Below, piece by piece: positions 17,556 to 26,035 of a stretch of DNA of 64,000 bases; positions within the stretch are counted from its first letter, which is position 1; every line of letters begins with the position of its first letter. The stretch lies in NCBI GenBank assembly GCA_944393005.1, contig CALXYO010000009.1, positions 1 through 64,000 on the forward strand, read 5' to 3'. Below the pieces are notes generated by a model, which saw nothing but the letters and a program-made list of their open reading frames with translations, was not told the origin of the DNA and did no database searches. The DNA is from an uncultured Spirochaetales bacterium. Its GTDB lineage: Bacteria > Spirochaetota > Spirochaetia > Sphaerochaetales > Sphaerochaetaceae. The translations under genes and the position numbers were made by a program.

Positions 17556-19357
17556 CACATCGCCTCCTTTGTGCTGGAAATCTTCCACTGTATCGCTTTT
17601 GTGTAATCGCTCCACATGCGGGCATACAGACCGTTGTATTCAAGGAGCTGTGAATGTGAACCTTCCTCTGCTATTGATCCATTGCTGAGGACGATGATCT
17701 TGTCTGCTCCTGTGACTGTAGAAAGCCTGTGGGCAATCATGATGACGGTCTTTCCTTTTGTCAGAGCTGAGAATGCTTTCTGGATGAGCACCTCATTTTC
17801 AGGGTCTGCAAATGCAGTAGCCTCATCCAGAACAACAATTGGAGCATCTTTCAGTATGGCTTTTGCCAGTATTATGCGCTGCTGTTCTCCGCCGGAAAGG
17901 TACGTCCCTTCGGATCCCAGGACCGTGTCCATTCCTGTGGGGAGTTTTTCAAGTATGTCAAGGCACTGGGCTGCGGCAAGTGCTTTCATGACTTCCTCCC
18001 TCGTCGCCTCAGGTTTTGCCGCGCGTACATTCTCGAATATGGACGCCTTGAAGAGATGACTGTTCTGGAAGACGAATGACACATGATCCATCAGGACTTT
18101 CTGGTCTATATCCTTCACATTGACTCCACCGATTTCAACAGCTCCTTCCGTTGTATCCCAGAACCTTGGTATCAAGCTGGCAGCAGTGGTTTTTCCACCT
18201 CCTGAAGGGCCTACAAGGGCGATGGTCTTTCCTGGTTCAGCCGTAAATGAGACCTCAGAGAGGGCAGGGGTGGTGGATCTGGGATAGGTGAAACTTACAT
18301 TTCTGAATTCTACTTTGTTGCTCTTGGGAACCTGGGGACTGACTGCGTTCTTCTGCAGCGGAGCATCCATTATCTTGTTGATGCGTCCTAATGCTGTATG
18401 CGAAAGCATCATGCCGGCTGAAGCGAACATGATTCTCGCAAGAGCAGTCGATATTATCGCTGAAAAGACTGCATAGAAGGCGAAATCCGTGACAAGGGAT
18501 ACGAGACTTCCATCTGCAATGGCTCTTGGTGCGAGCAGCAATGCAACTGGTACCAGAAATACGAATGCGCCTTCTGTGAATGTAAGGTTTATCGCCTGCG
18601 GAACCCTGCACACTTTTGCCTGATAATACTCAGCCTTGGCGCTGTATTCTTCTATCGCTTCCTTGAATGCCTTGAATGAATAGACTGTCTGCTGGAATAT
18701 CTTCACGACTGGGATGCCGCGTACATATTCGGTTCCAGCTTTCGTCATCCTGTCCTGTGCCGCCTGATACTCTGCCATGAGTTTTGCATTTTTACCTCCC
18801 ATCATGGCTGCCATCGTGGAGACTGAGATGACTGCTGCGATCATGCAGGCAAGCCCCATGCGCCAGTCAAAGACAAGCATCAGTACAATCATTGCAACGA
18901 ACAGGACAATTGTACCCACGATGTCTGCAAGATTGTGCGCAAGAAGCGTTTCCGTATCCGCAGCTGCTGCATCAAGGCGTCCTCTGATGAGTCCTGAGGC
19001 ATTTGAGTCGAAATATCCGAGTGGTGCATCCATTACATGATGAACCCCTTGTTTGCGGATATTCGATGCGGTCCTGAATGCGGCAAGGTGTGTGCACATC
19101 AGACCGGCAAAATAGATTGCAATTCCTCCGAAAGCGAAAATGAAGGCTGTCCATCCATAACGGGTTATGTCCACAGCCTCTCTCCAGTGAGGAGCAGTTT
19201 CGATAAGACTTCTGGCAGTCAGCCAGATGCAGATATATGGAACCATGCTGAAAAGCATTGAGATTCCAGAAAGAATCAGTCCGATAAAGGTGAGGACTTT
19301 CCGGCTTCCTGCGAACGCAAGAAGCTCAGAGATGTCATTTTGTCTTTCGCCTTTCAT
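17555..19357 (-). CDS. ABC half-transporter 3A (exporter fold)
   Basis: A 600-residue half-transporter with a six-helix domain, then Walker A GPSGGGKTT, signature LSGGEQQR, VVLDEATAFADPENE and AHR. The Walker B extension AFADPENE is identical to that of 1A. The gene lies 40 bp downstream of an operator-bearing promoter and is coupled to 3B by a one-base stop/start overlap. The set is inverted relative to pairs 1 and 2, with its tetR upstream on the same strand. Confidence 0.9.
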   Translation of the reverse strand: MKGERQNDISELLAFAGSRKVLTFIGLILSGISMLFSMVPYICIWLTARSLIETAPHWREAVDITRYGWTAFIFAFGGIAIYFAGLMCTHLAAFRTASNIRKQGVHHVMDAPLGYFDSNASGLIRGRLDAAAADTETLLAHNLADIVGTIVLFVAMIVLMLVFDWRMGLACMIAAVISVSTMAAMMGGKNAKLMAEYQAAQDRMTKAGTEYVRGIPVVKIFQQTVYSFKAFKEAIEEYSAKAEYYQAKVCRVPQAINLTFTEGAFVFLVPVALLLAPRAIADGSLVSLVTDFAFYAVFSAIISTALARIMFASAGMMLSHTALGRINKIMDAPLQKNAVSPQVPKSNKVEFRNVSFTYPRSTTPALSEVSFTAEPGKTIALVGPSGGGKTTAASLIPRFWDTTEGAVEIGGVNVKDIDQKVLMDHVSFVFQNSHLFKASIFENVRAAKPEATREEVMKALAAAQCLDILEKLPTGMDTVLGSEGTYLSGGEQQRIILAKAILKDAPIVVLDEATAFADPENEVLIQKAFSALTKGKTVIMIAHRLSTVTGADKIIVLSNGSIAEEGSHSQLLEYNGLYARMWSDYTKAIQWKISSTKEAM

Positions 19358-19378
19358 AAAACCTCCGTTATATTTCTT

Positions 19379-19405
19379 AGTTAGCTTTGGCTAACTTATA
19401 TTGCA
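19379..19405 (-). promoter_or_regulatory. ABC pair 3 promoter with shared operator
   Basis: AGTTAGCTTTGGCTAACT (19379-19396) matches the operator consensus perfectly in both arms. On the minus strand an AATATA-type -10 immediately precedes it. GGAGG for the first gene lies between the operator and 19357. Confidence 0.7.
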
Positions 19406-19438
19406 AAAAAAATTCATCCCTCTTTTTTTCATTTGTTT

Positions 19439-20059
19439 CTAAATCTGTCCCATCAGCCTCTGCCAACCAGCTGAATAGAAGTCTCTCAGCAGTTTGATAT
19501 TTCTTTTTGCCTCATCGTATGGTATGTCATGGCTCACAATCTCAAAGATGCTGTCAAACATGGTACTTGCAATGATATGACAGAGAGACTTATCTAGGGT
19601 GGGGATATCCTTTCCCATCTGTCTGAGGATATCAAGATAATTGAGTGTTGCCTCTTCTTCGATTTCCACCATGTTGTGGATGAAGTTGTCATAACTTGTT
19701 CCCTCTGCGCAGGAGAAGAGAATCTTTACAGGGTCTTTATGCTCATAAACATAATCAACCATCCAGTCGATGTATTCTCCTGACTCAACGCCGACATGCT
19801 GTGGCTTCTCGCTTGAGGGCAGGGCAGAGAAAGAAAGCTGTGCATCTACAAATCTGTTCATCAAGGCTTTTGCATGAGGTTCGACTATCGAAGCAAAAAG
19901 AGCTTCCTTGCAGGAGAAATATCCATAAAAGGCGCCTGTCGTCACGCCTGCATTTCGTACGATCTGCCTAAGGGAGGCACCTCTGAATCCTTTGTCCAGA
20001 AATTCCGCAATAGCAATTTGCTGGATTTTCTCAAGAGTGACAGATTCTTGTTTTTCCAT
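19439..20059 (-). CDS. TetR family regulator 3
   Basis: Starting at MEKQESVTLEKIQQ (20059) gives 206 residues. A longer GTG start at 20098 lies inside the promoter palindrome and is unlikely. The HTH is AIAEFLDKGFRGASLRQIVRNAGVTTGAFYGYFSCKEALF, and the C-terminal domain resembles those of TetR 1 and 2. It lies upstream of ABC pair 3 on the same strand. Confidence 0.87.
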   Translation of the reverse strand: MEKQESVTLEKIQQIAIAEFLDKGFRGASLRQIVRNAGVTTGAFYGYFSCKEALFASIVEPHAKALMNRFVDAQLSFSALPSSEKPQHVGVESGEYIDWMVDYVYEHKDPVKILFSCAEGTSYDNFIHNMVEIEEEATLNYLDILRQMGKDIPTLDKSLCHIIASTMFDSIFEIVSHDIPYDEAKRNIKLLRDFYSAGWQRLMGQI

Positions 20060-20082
20060 TTTTTTCCAAGCCTTTAGTATAA

Positions 20083-20136
20083 CAGTGCTATATAACACTG
20101 CTACATCAATATAGTATTAGTGATTTGCTTTGTCAA
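20083..20136 (-). promoter_or_regulatory. tetR-3 promoter with palindromic operator
   Basis: On the minus strand TTGACA (20131-20136) and TATATT (20108-20113) are spaced by 17 bases. CAGTGTTATATAGCACTG (20083-20100, arms CAGTG/CACTG) lies just after the -10, probably a private operator. Confidence 0.7.
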
Positions 20137-20521
20137 TAATGATATGTGATTTCCAACGCCAGTTGTAGCTACTGGCTTCCAGAAGTTGCCGCATAACAAA
20201 CAGTGCTCTATGCTTTCTGCATAGCATTAGTAAAAATAGCTGTATTGAATCAATTCAAAATGGCAGGCTTTCATATAGAGTTCCTTATCACATACTACTG
20301 TTCTTATTCTTTCCTCATGTTAATGCCTTCTTGATAATTTTATCACTTTTGATTTCCTTGAGGCTAAAATATTCAGATTTTGGACATTGGCGGTTATCAC
20401 TTCAATAAAAGATACAGATTGCGACACTGCGTAATCTGTTGCGAAGATTTGAAAGCAGATGAAGGCTGGCTGTGTGAAGGTAATCCGGCAAAGGAGGATT
20501 TCCATTCTGTGAAACTGTGAT
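20137..20521. other. Intergenic stretch without recognised gene
   Basis: About 385 bases between tetR-3 and the DUF998-like gene. One hairpin, GCCAGT/ACTGGC, lies near 20159-20178, without a T-tract. Nothing else was recognised. Confidence 0.45.
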
Positions 20522-21151
20522 TCATGCTGGCACAGATATCAGGATGATAAGGGAATCGACCACAAGAGGAAGGTACATGAAGAAAAGCGTGAGGCGCTCC
20601 CATGTGCCTTCCCTGTCAATACAGGTTCCCTTATATTGCTCCTTGTCTGACATGATGAACAGAATGAAGAAAAGAAGAGCAAAGAGGAAAACTGTCAGGT
20701 ATGAGGCACCAAGCATGAAATGTCTGTCCTCAAACATCGCAGCAGATCTCAGAAGAGGAAAGAACAGCAATGCCATGAAACCTATGGCAGATGAATAACC
20801 GTGGATTCTGGATGACAAGGTTCCCATCTTGTCATCTGCATCGGCCTTGAAAAGGCCTGCAAGAATCCCGGCTCCAAGCGCAAACAGGAAGATTGATCCG
20901 CTTGTCAGGACAGCAAGAACTGTTCTTTCGGATAGAGCAGAGAAATATTGAAAGGATGACAATGAAAGGATCAGGCTAAGAACAATAAGCCAGACACTGT
21001 AAAGGCTGCTTACAGGACTTGAAGGTGAGCCCAGAATGCTCATTGCCATCTTTCCTGAGTATTATCCAGGATAGAATCTCTTGAGAATCCAGGGCAGAAG
21101 AAATTCAATGATGACGGCTGCAAGCTGCAGACAGGCAACTGCTTTAATCAT
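20522..21151 (-). pseudogene. DUF998-like membrane protein interrupted by in-frame TAA
   Basis: Reading from an ATG at 21151, which overlaps the transglutaminase stop, the frame gives MIKAVACLQLAAVIIEF and then FYPG, a TAA at 21064-21062, then YSGKMAMSILGSPSSPV and a further membrane protein to 20522. The two halves fit the DUF998 pattern (YPGYS, then ISxLGxPxSPV) when the TAA codon is skipped, so three bases seem to have been inserted. The downstream part (from 21049, 175 residues, about five helices, ending in the WERLTLF type of sequence) lacks helix 1. Function of the family is unknown. It is the last gene of the AbrB operon. Confidence 0.7.
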
Positions 21152-21854
21152 CGTTCCTCACTCTCGCTATATTTCTTGTCATCATTCTGCAGCCGATATG
21201 CTCATACAGAAACGAACGGACAAATCCTAAAGATTGGGAATGCTCCTTGAAGAATGAATCAGGATCTGGGTATATGCCATAATCCTGCACTATCGCCTTA
21301 CTCTGGATGAACGTATCGCAGCCATTCCAGTCAACAGCAAAGTGCGGGAAGTCATCAACAGCTATCGCATACTGACGGAAAACTCCTTTCGTATCTGGAT
21401 ATTTGCTTTTCACTGCATCAAGAAACTGCTTGTCGATTATCACGCCTTCAAGTGCAATCCATTTCCCGTCAAAGAAGACTTCGACCCAGGTGTGAACAAT
21501 CTCATCTGGTGCCATCAAGGCTATAATCCCTGAAACCGCTCCTCTCTGGAAGTCCTTTGAGACTGTGAAGCCATGAAGACGGCAGGCTGTGCCAAGCCCT
21601 CTGAGAAGAGCCATGAGGAGGGTAGATTTCGTATTGCACTGGCCTATGCCATCGTCCAGCACCTCAGAGGCTTTGAGAGTGTCACATCTGTTGTAACCAA
21701 ATAGAATCTCATCTTTGACGAAATGATATACGGCTCCTATGGCATCATATTCAGAGAGATCCCGCCATCCTTTATTGGAAATAAGAGACTGAATTGAAGG
21801 CGAACTGTAATCGAGAAGCTCTGTTTCATTCAGATAGGCTTTTCTCATATTCAT
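21144..21854 (-). CDS. Transglutaminase-like protein
   Basis: About 236 residues with a papain-like transglutaminase core: Cys in DGIGQCNTKSTLLMALLRGLG, His in IVHTWVEVFFDGKWIALEG, with a downstream Asp in IIDKQF or nearby. Family members cleave or cross-link peptides; the substrate here is unknown. The ATG at 21854 overlaps the upstream stop (ATGA), and the stop overlaps the DUF998-like start by eight bases, so the genes form one operon. No signal peptide is seen. Confidence 0.82.
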   Translation of the reverse strand: MNMRKAYLNETELLDYSSPSIQSLISNKGWRDLSEYDAIGAVYHFVKDEILFGYNRCDTLKASEVLDDGIGQCNTKSTLLMALLRGLGTACRLHGFTVSKDFQRGAVSGIIALMAPDEIVHTWVEVFFDGKWIALEGVIIDKQFLDAVKSKYPDTKGVFRQYAIAVDDFPHFAVDWNGCDTFIQSKAIVQDYGIYPDPDSFFKEHSQSLGFVRSFLYEHIGCRMMTRNIARVRNDD

Positions 21855-22456
21855 CCCTTCCTGAAGTGGAAATCGCAGCATTCAGCTCCGTTTCCAAGAG
21901 TCCCGCTGCGCTCAAACCTGATCTTCGGCAGTAGCCCGGAAAAAGCGATTTCGTCATTCTCACAGTAAACGGTGCACAGCTCAGGGCATCCATATTTGCT
22001 GCACAGATCGTGGTAGATGCAGCTATGGAGATTGAAGTGTATCTCCTTTTCATTGCATCTTACCCACTCAGTATTCCAGCCTTCTTCAGGGAAGTTCCTT
22101 TTCATGAATTTCCTGACGCCCATGCGGTAGATTGAATACGCGAATGGCAGCCTTGCCATCTTTGACATTGATTCTTTCTTTACCTCAGCAGTCTTCTTCT
22201 CCTCGGCCCTGACAAGCTCAAGAGCCTCTGCCCTGCCGCAGCCAGCAGACAGAAGGGCCTTGTAGTAAGACAAGGGAGGAAGAAGCTTCATCTGGATATG
22301 TTCTCTTATGGCTTCATTGCCTTTATAGTCAGATTCGGCTTCAAGCTTTGAGAATATATCATCTGCCACCTGATAGACCTTCCTGCCATCCTCTTCTCCA
22401 AATTCCCTGAAGCAGTCATCCAGAAGAAAAGCAAAAGGGGTCTCACTTATCCTCAT
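21851..22456 (-). CDS. L-2-amino-thiazoline-4-carboxylic acid hydrolase-like protein
   Basis: Starting at MRISETPFAFLL (22456), the protein is about 201 residues. The C-terminal half has a conserved Cys/His pattern, LHSCIYHDLCSKYGCPELCTVYCENDE, then TLGNGAECCDFHF, as in the ATC hydrolase family (PF14196). Few members have tested activity, so the name is a family label. The start overlaps the end of the AbrB gene in another frame. Confidence 0.7.
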   Translation of the reverse strand: MRISETPFAFLLDDCFREFGEEDGRKVYQVADDIFSKLEAESDYKGNEAIREHIQMKLLPPLSYYKALLSAGCGRAEALELVRAEEKKTAEVKKESMSKMARLPFAYSIYRMGVRKFMKRNFPEEGWNTEWVRCNEKEIHFNLHSCIYHDLCSKYGCPELCTVYCENDEIAFSGLLPKIRFERSGTLGNGAECCDFHFRKG

Positions 22457-22676
22457 TCTCATTGCCCCCAGCGATCTTTGCAAACACATCTGCAGCATAC
22501 TTCTGCAGAACATCCGACTTTGTGACAGCAATTCCCCACTTCTCATCACCAAGGACTATGAGCGTATCTCCGGCCTTGATATCAAATGTTTCCCTTGCCT
22601 CTTTCGGGATAATGATCTGCCCACGTTCTCCTACCTTGACGGTTCCGAAAACATAATGACCCTTTGGTATTTCCAT
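22443..22676 (-). CDS. AbrB/MazE-type DNA-binding protein
   Basis: The 77 residues contain a SpoVT-AbrB fold: VKVGERGQIIIPKEARETFDIKAGDTLIVLGDE. The C-terminal tail probably serves in multimerisation. It heads a four-gene operon and may regulate it. A palindrome, CATACAAGTATG, lies at 22690-22701, about 15 bp upstream of its start, and is a candidate own site. Confidence 0.88.
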   Translation of the reverse strand: MEIPKGHYVFGTVKVGERGQIIIPKEARETFDIKAGDTLIVLGDEKWGIAVTKSDVLQKYAADVFAKIAGGNENEDK

Positions 22677-22689
22677 ACAGCCTCCAATA

Positions 22690-22701
22690 CATACAAGTAT
22701 G
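22690..22701 (-). promoter_or_regulatory. Palindrome upstream of the AbrB operon
   Basis: CATACAAGTATG (arms CATAC/GTATG) lies between an AT-rich -10-like region and the Shine-Dalgarno of the AbrB-type gene. Its role as an operator is inferred from its position. Confidence 0.35.
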
Positions 22702-22873
22702 AATAAGCATAATAATACGATTAAACTAAAATTTCAATTATCCTCTGATGATTGCAATAGCTTCTCAGTAGATAAGTCGCTCAATTTGCTGAAATGTGCA
22801 CATGGGTTAGTTAAATTGAAAGCATTCACTTAATTATATAAGTCTTTGAATACCAAATAAGACAGGAGCTTAT

Positions 22874-22959
22874 AGTGCTGACCCTGATCTGACCAAAAAA
22901 GTTCCTGAATCGTCTGAGACTCGTGAGGTAAATGAGATATATAGTAGGTATTTGAGATT
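22874..22959 (+). repeat. Degenerate direct repeat, copy 1
   Basis: This ~85-base stretch (CTGATCTGACC... to ...TATTTGAGATT) matches 23784-23868 with scattered differences. Both copies lie beside decayed genes. The rest of the gap (22702-23145) is AT-rich and without a recognised gene. Confidence 0.5.
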
Positions 22960-23145
22960 TGATAACGCTATAGATAGCGTATGAGATAATGAAATAATAG
23001 AGTGGGAGTAGTATTTACTTATAATATAAAGAATTAAGTACATAGAATCGCTGTGGGTAATAAGGTTGCTTACAGCGATTTTCCATTTTGCTAAAGATCC
23101 GATATCGATTAACTAGGTGTGAGCTATAGATTACACTCATAATTT

Positions 23146-23453
23146 ATGAAAGAAGTCTTCCAGACTGATCGGTTTGCAAAATGGCTGAGAAAGTTGAAGG
23201 CTAATCTGGCGAAGGTTGCCAAGTACGCAGGATTGAAAGACTAGAGCAGGGAAATTTCGGTGATTCAAAGTCTGTCGGAGAGAAGGTCTTTGAACTCCGG
23301 ATTGATGTAGGAAAGAGATACCGCGTGTATTTCATGGGCCGCAGTTCAGAGATTATCATTCTTCTGATCGGCGGAGATAGGAATACACAGAGTGATGACA
23401 TAAAGACGGCTAAGAGACTTGCCAAGGAGTATGAAGATGGAAAAACTGACTAA
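23146..23453 (+). pseudogene. HigB/RelE-like toxin, frameshifted
   Basis: ATG at 23146 opens MKEVFQTDRFAKWLRKLK, and the frame stops at TAG soon after NLAKVAKYAG. Shifting by one base near 23192 continues the family sequence: RRIERLEQGNFGDSKSVG, then ELRIDVGKRYRVYF, and LLIGGDRNTQSDDIK to a TAA at 23451-23453. This matches the addiction-module killer family (Gp49/HigB-like). A one-base deletion is the simplest explanation. The toxin is therefore probably inactive, while its antitoxin remains intact. Confidence 0.75.
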
Positions 23454-23748
23454 ATTTGATGTAGCTGAATATCTTGATGCTGATGAGCTTCAGACTCTTT
23501 ATCTTGATGAAGCTGCGAAAGAAAATGATCCTGCTGCACTTATCAAAGCGATAGATACAGTAGCAAGAGCAAAAGGTATGACCAAGACGGCAAAAGAAGC
23601 AGGAATATCCCGAGAAGGGCTTTATAAGGCACTTTCTCCGAATGGCAACCCATCCTTTGCAACAGTCTGGAAAATACTGAATGCATTAGGTTATACCATT
23701 GTTCCTACGCGTATTACAAAGAATACAGAAGCACTGACCCAGAATTGA
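23437..23748 (+). CDS. HigA-like addiction module antidote
   Basis: 103 residues starting MEKLTKFDVAEYL at 23437, with AAGGAG seven bases upstream. The C-terminal XRE-type HTH is TKTAKEAGISREGLYKALSPNGNPSFATVWKILNALG. The gene overlaps the broken toxin by 17 bases, the usual toxin-antitoxin order for this family. With the toxin frameshifted it is an orphan antitoxin that could still act as a repressor or protect against related toxins. Confidence 0.85.
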   Translation: MEKLTKFDVAEYLDADELQTLYLDEAAKENDPAALIKAIDTVARAKGMTKTAKEAGISREGLYKALSPNGNPSFATVWKILNALGYTIVPTRITKNTEALTQN

Positions 23749-23783
23749 CCTCAAAAATCTCTGAAACACCTGATATATGACAA

Positions 23784-23868
23784 GCATTGATCCTGATTTG
23801 ACCCCGAAAAGTCTTGATACATATGAGACTTGTGAGATGAATGCGAAATATAGTGATTATTTAAGATT
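23784..23868 (+). repeat. Degenerate direct repeat, copy 2
   Basis: The second copy of the 22874-22959 stretch (CTGATTTGACC... to ...TTTAAGATT). A shorter related piece with the same GACC and TCTGAAAC words lies at 23735-23780. Origin unknown; no transposase is near. Confidence 0.5.
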
Positions 23869-23871
23869 GAT

Positions 23872-24126
23872 GTGCGTGAGGCGCTGACGAAAGCCAAGGA
23901 GCTTCTGATGAAGCTGGAACCGGAAGAGAGGTTTGTTGTCGGCACTGCCTATTGCGGTCAGAATCTGAGGACCGGAGAGATTCTTGAACTTGTCCCATCT
24001 GAAGATGGTCTGGAAATCGGCGGGGTTAAGCACGGGGATTACAAAGAGGAACTCCTCAGAATCGTGCCGGCTGATTTCAGAAGCTGGCCTGACGGGACTC
24101 ATGAGCATATCTTTGGTGATGTGTGA
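23872..24126 (+). pseudogene. Small repeated protein, copy 1 (probable 3' remnant)
   Basis: 84 codons from a GTG without Shine-Dalgarno, beginning REALTKAKELLMKLEP and ending HEHIFGDV. It is nearly identical to the frame at 31639-31881, apart from a four-residue indel (FVVGT). Similarity starts one codon before the GTG in both, and in copy 2 the open frame runs further upstream without a start. Both are therefore probably 5'-truncated ends of a larger gene. No family recognised. Confidence 0.5.
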
Positions 24127-24132
24127 CGGAAA

Positions 24133-24158
24133 GAGGCGGGGTAGTTACGCTCCGCCTC
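24133..24158. terminator. Repeated hairpin, copy 1
   Basis: GAGGCGGGG/CTCCGCCTC forms a 9-bp stem with one G-T pair. The same hairpin with the flank GGAAAGAGGCGGGGTAG occurs at 28025 and 31888. On the minus strand it is followed by TTTCC, and it lies downstream of LysR. Confidence 0.5.
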
Positions 24159-24182
24159 ATGAAAAGCGCATATACTCCAGTT

Positions 24183-25046
24183 TCATACAACATAAGTATG
24201 CCTTGATCTGAATTCCGCCCTGAAATGCTTTGCAAGGTAAGAAAGTGTTGTCAAATCGACTGATCTGGTTGATATATAGAATTCCTCATGGGCTTCCGCA
24301 TCTGATATCGGGATAGCGACTTTTCCCTCAACTGGGGAAGAAAGAAGGTCTGTCGCGAATGATGGAATTGTTGATTTCATCACCAGTTCCTCAAACGTAT
24401 CCCTATCATTCTGAATGAGAAATTTAGATAAAGGCATCTTCCTTTTCGGTAATTCTCTCCATGAGCCTATGTTCTCGTAAAGAAGCATATTCTCTCCATT
24501 AAGATCACTGAATGAAAGGGCTTTACGCTCTGCAAGCCGATGGTTGGATGGCAACATGAACATGAGGTTCTCCTCTCCGAGCCTTACGGTGGCAAAGCCG
24601 GAGATGGATAATGGCTCATTGGTTATAACATAGCGGTATGTGCCACTTCTCAGTCCGTCTTCAAGAATTCTATGTTCCTTCATCTCTCCTGCAATGGTTT
24701 TCTCTGTCTCAAAGGAAGAAAGCATCGAGATGACAGCCCACAGCGGCGCCGGGGCAACAGAACCGACAATGATCATCTTCTTCCTCCTGTCGAACTCCCT
24801 TATTTCCTCTATGGCTTTCCGTACAGCTGTGGTTATCTCTGCCGCTTTTGAGGCGGCAAGCCTGCCTGTATCATTAAGCTCTATCGTATTGCTTGTCCTC
24901 TGGAATATCGGAACACCGATATCCGCCTCAAGGAGTTTCATTGAGCGTGACATTGCTGGCTGAGAGACGCCGACTGTCTCCGCTGCCTTCGATATTGATC
25001 CATATTCTGCAAGTGCGGCAAGCTCTTCAAGCTGATAAAGTTCCAT
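24183..25046 (-). CDS. LysR family transcriptional regulator
   Basis: 287 residues from MELYQLEELAAL (25046), preceded by GGAGG. The longer frame to 25127 would cross the divergent promoter. The N-terminal winged HTH is GSISKAAETVGVSQPAMSRSMKLLEADIGVPIF, followed by a substrate-binding domain. It is divergent from an aldo-keto reductase gene, the usual arrangement for a LysR activator and its target. Confidence 0.92.
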   Translation of the reverse strand: MELYQLEELAALAEYGSISKAAETVGVSQPAMSRSMKLLEADIGVPIFQRTSNTIELNDTGRLAASKAAEITTAVRKAIEEIREFDRRKKMIIVGSVAPAPLWAVISMLSSFETEKTIAGEMKEHRILEDGLRSGTYRYVITNEPLSISGFATVRLGEENLMFMLPSNHRLAERKALSFSDLNGENMLLYENIGSWRELPKRKMPLSKFLIQNDRDTFEELVMKSTIPSFATDLLSSPVEGKVAIPISDAEAHEEFYISTRSVDLTTLSYLAKHFRAEFRSRHTYVV

Positions 25047-25070
25047 AGCACCTCCGCTATAACAATAGAT

Positions 25071-25082
25071 TATACCAGTATA
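25071..25082. promoter_or_regulatory. Candidate LysR site in divergent promoter
   Basis: TATACCAGTATA (arms TATAC/GTATA) lies midway between the LysR gene and the divergent reductase gene. Its assignment rests on symmetry and position. Confidence 0.35.
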
Positions 25083-25140
25083 GGAAATTTGTCCTGTATT
25101 TTCTGGAGTTTTGAAATTATCGTTCAAGCATAGGAGATAA

Positions 25141-26025
<885 letters not shown>

Positions 26026-26035
26026 GGATTCGGAT

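Noticed and set aside
5632..19396. AGTTAGC palindrome as the operator of the three TetR proteins
   Set aside because: It also precedes peroxiredoxin, pfl and the GNAT operon, and each tetR promoter carries a different private palindrome.
3709..21064. TAA read through as sense in both the pfl split and the DUF998-like gene
   Set aside because: Most other genes end normally in TAA, the pfl second ORF has its own Shine-Dalgarno, and no suppressor or recoding element is visible; two unrelated events are simpler.
22874..23870. Repeats as termini of an insertion sequence
   Set aside because: Direct rather than inverted, too divergent, and no transposase between or near them.
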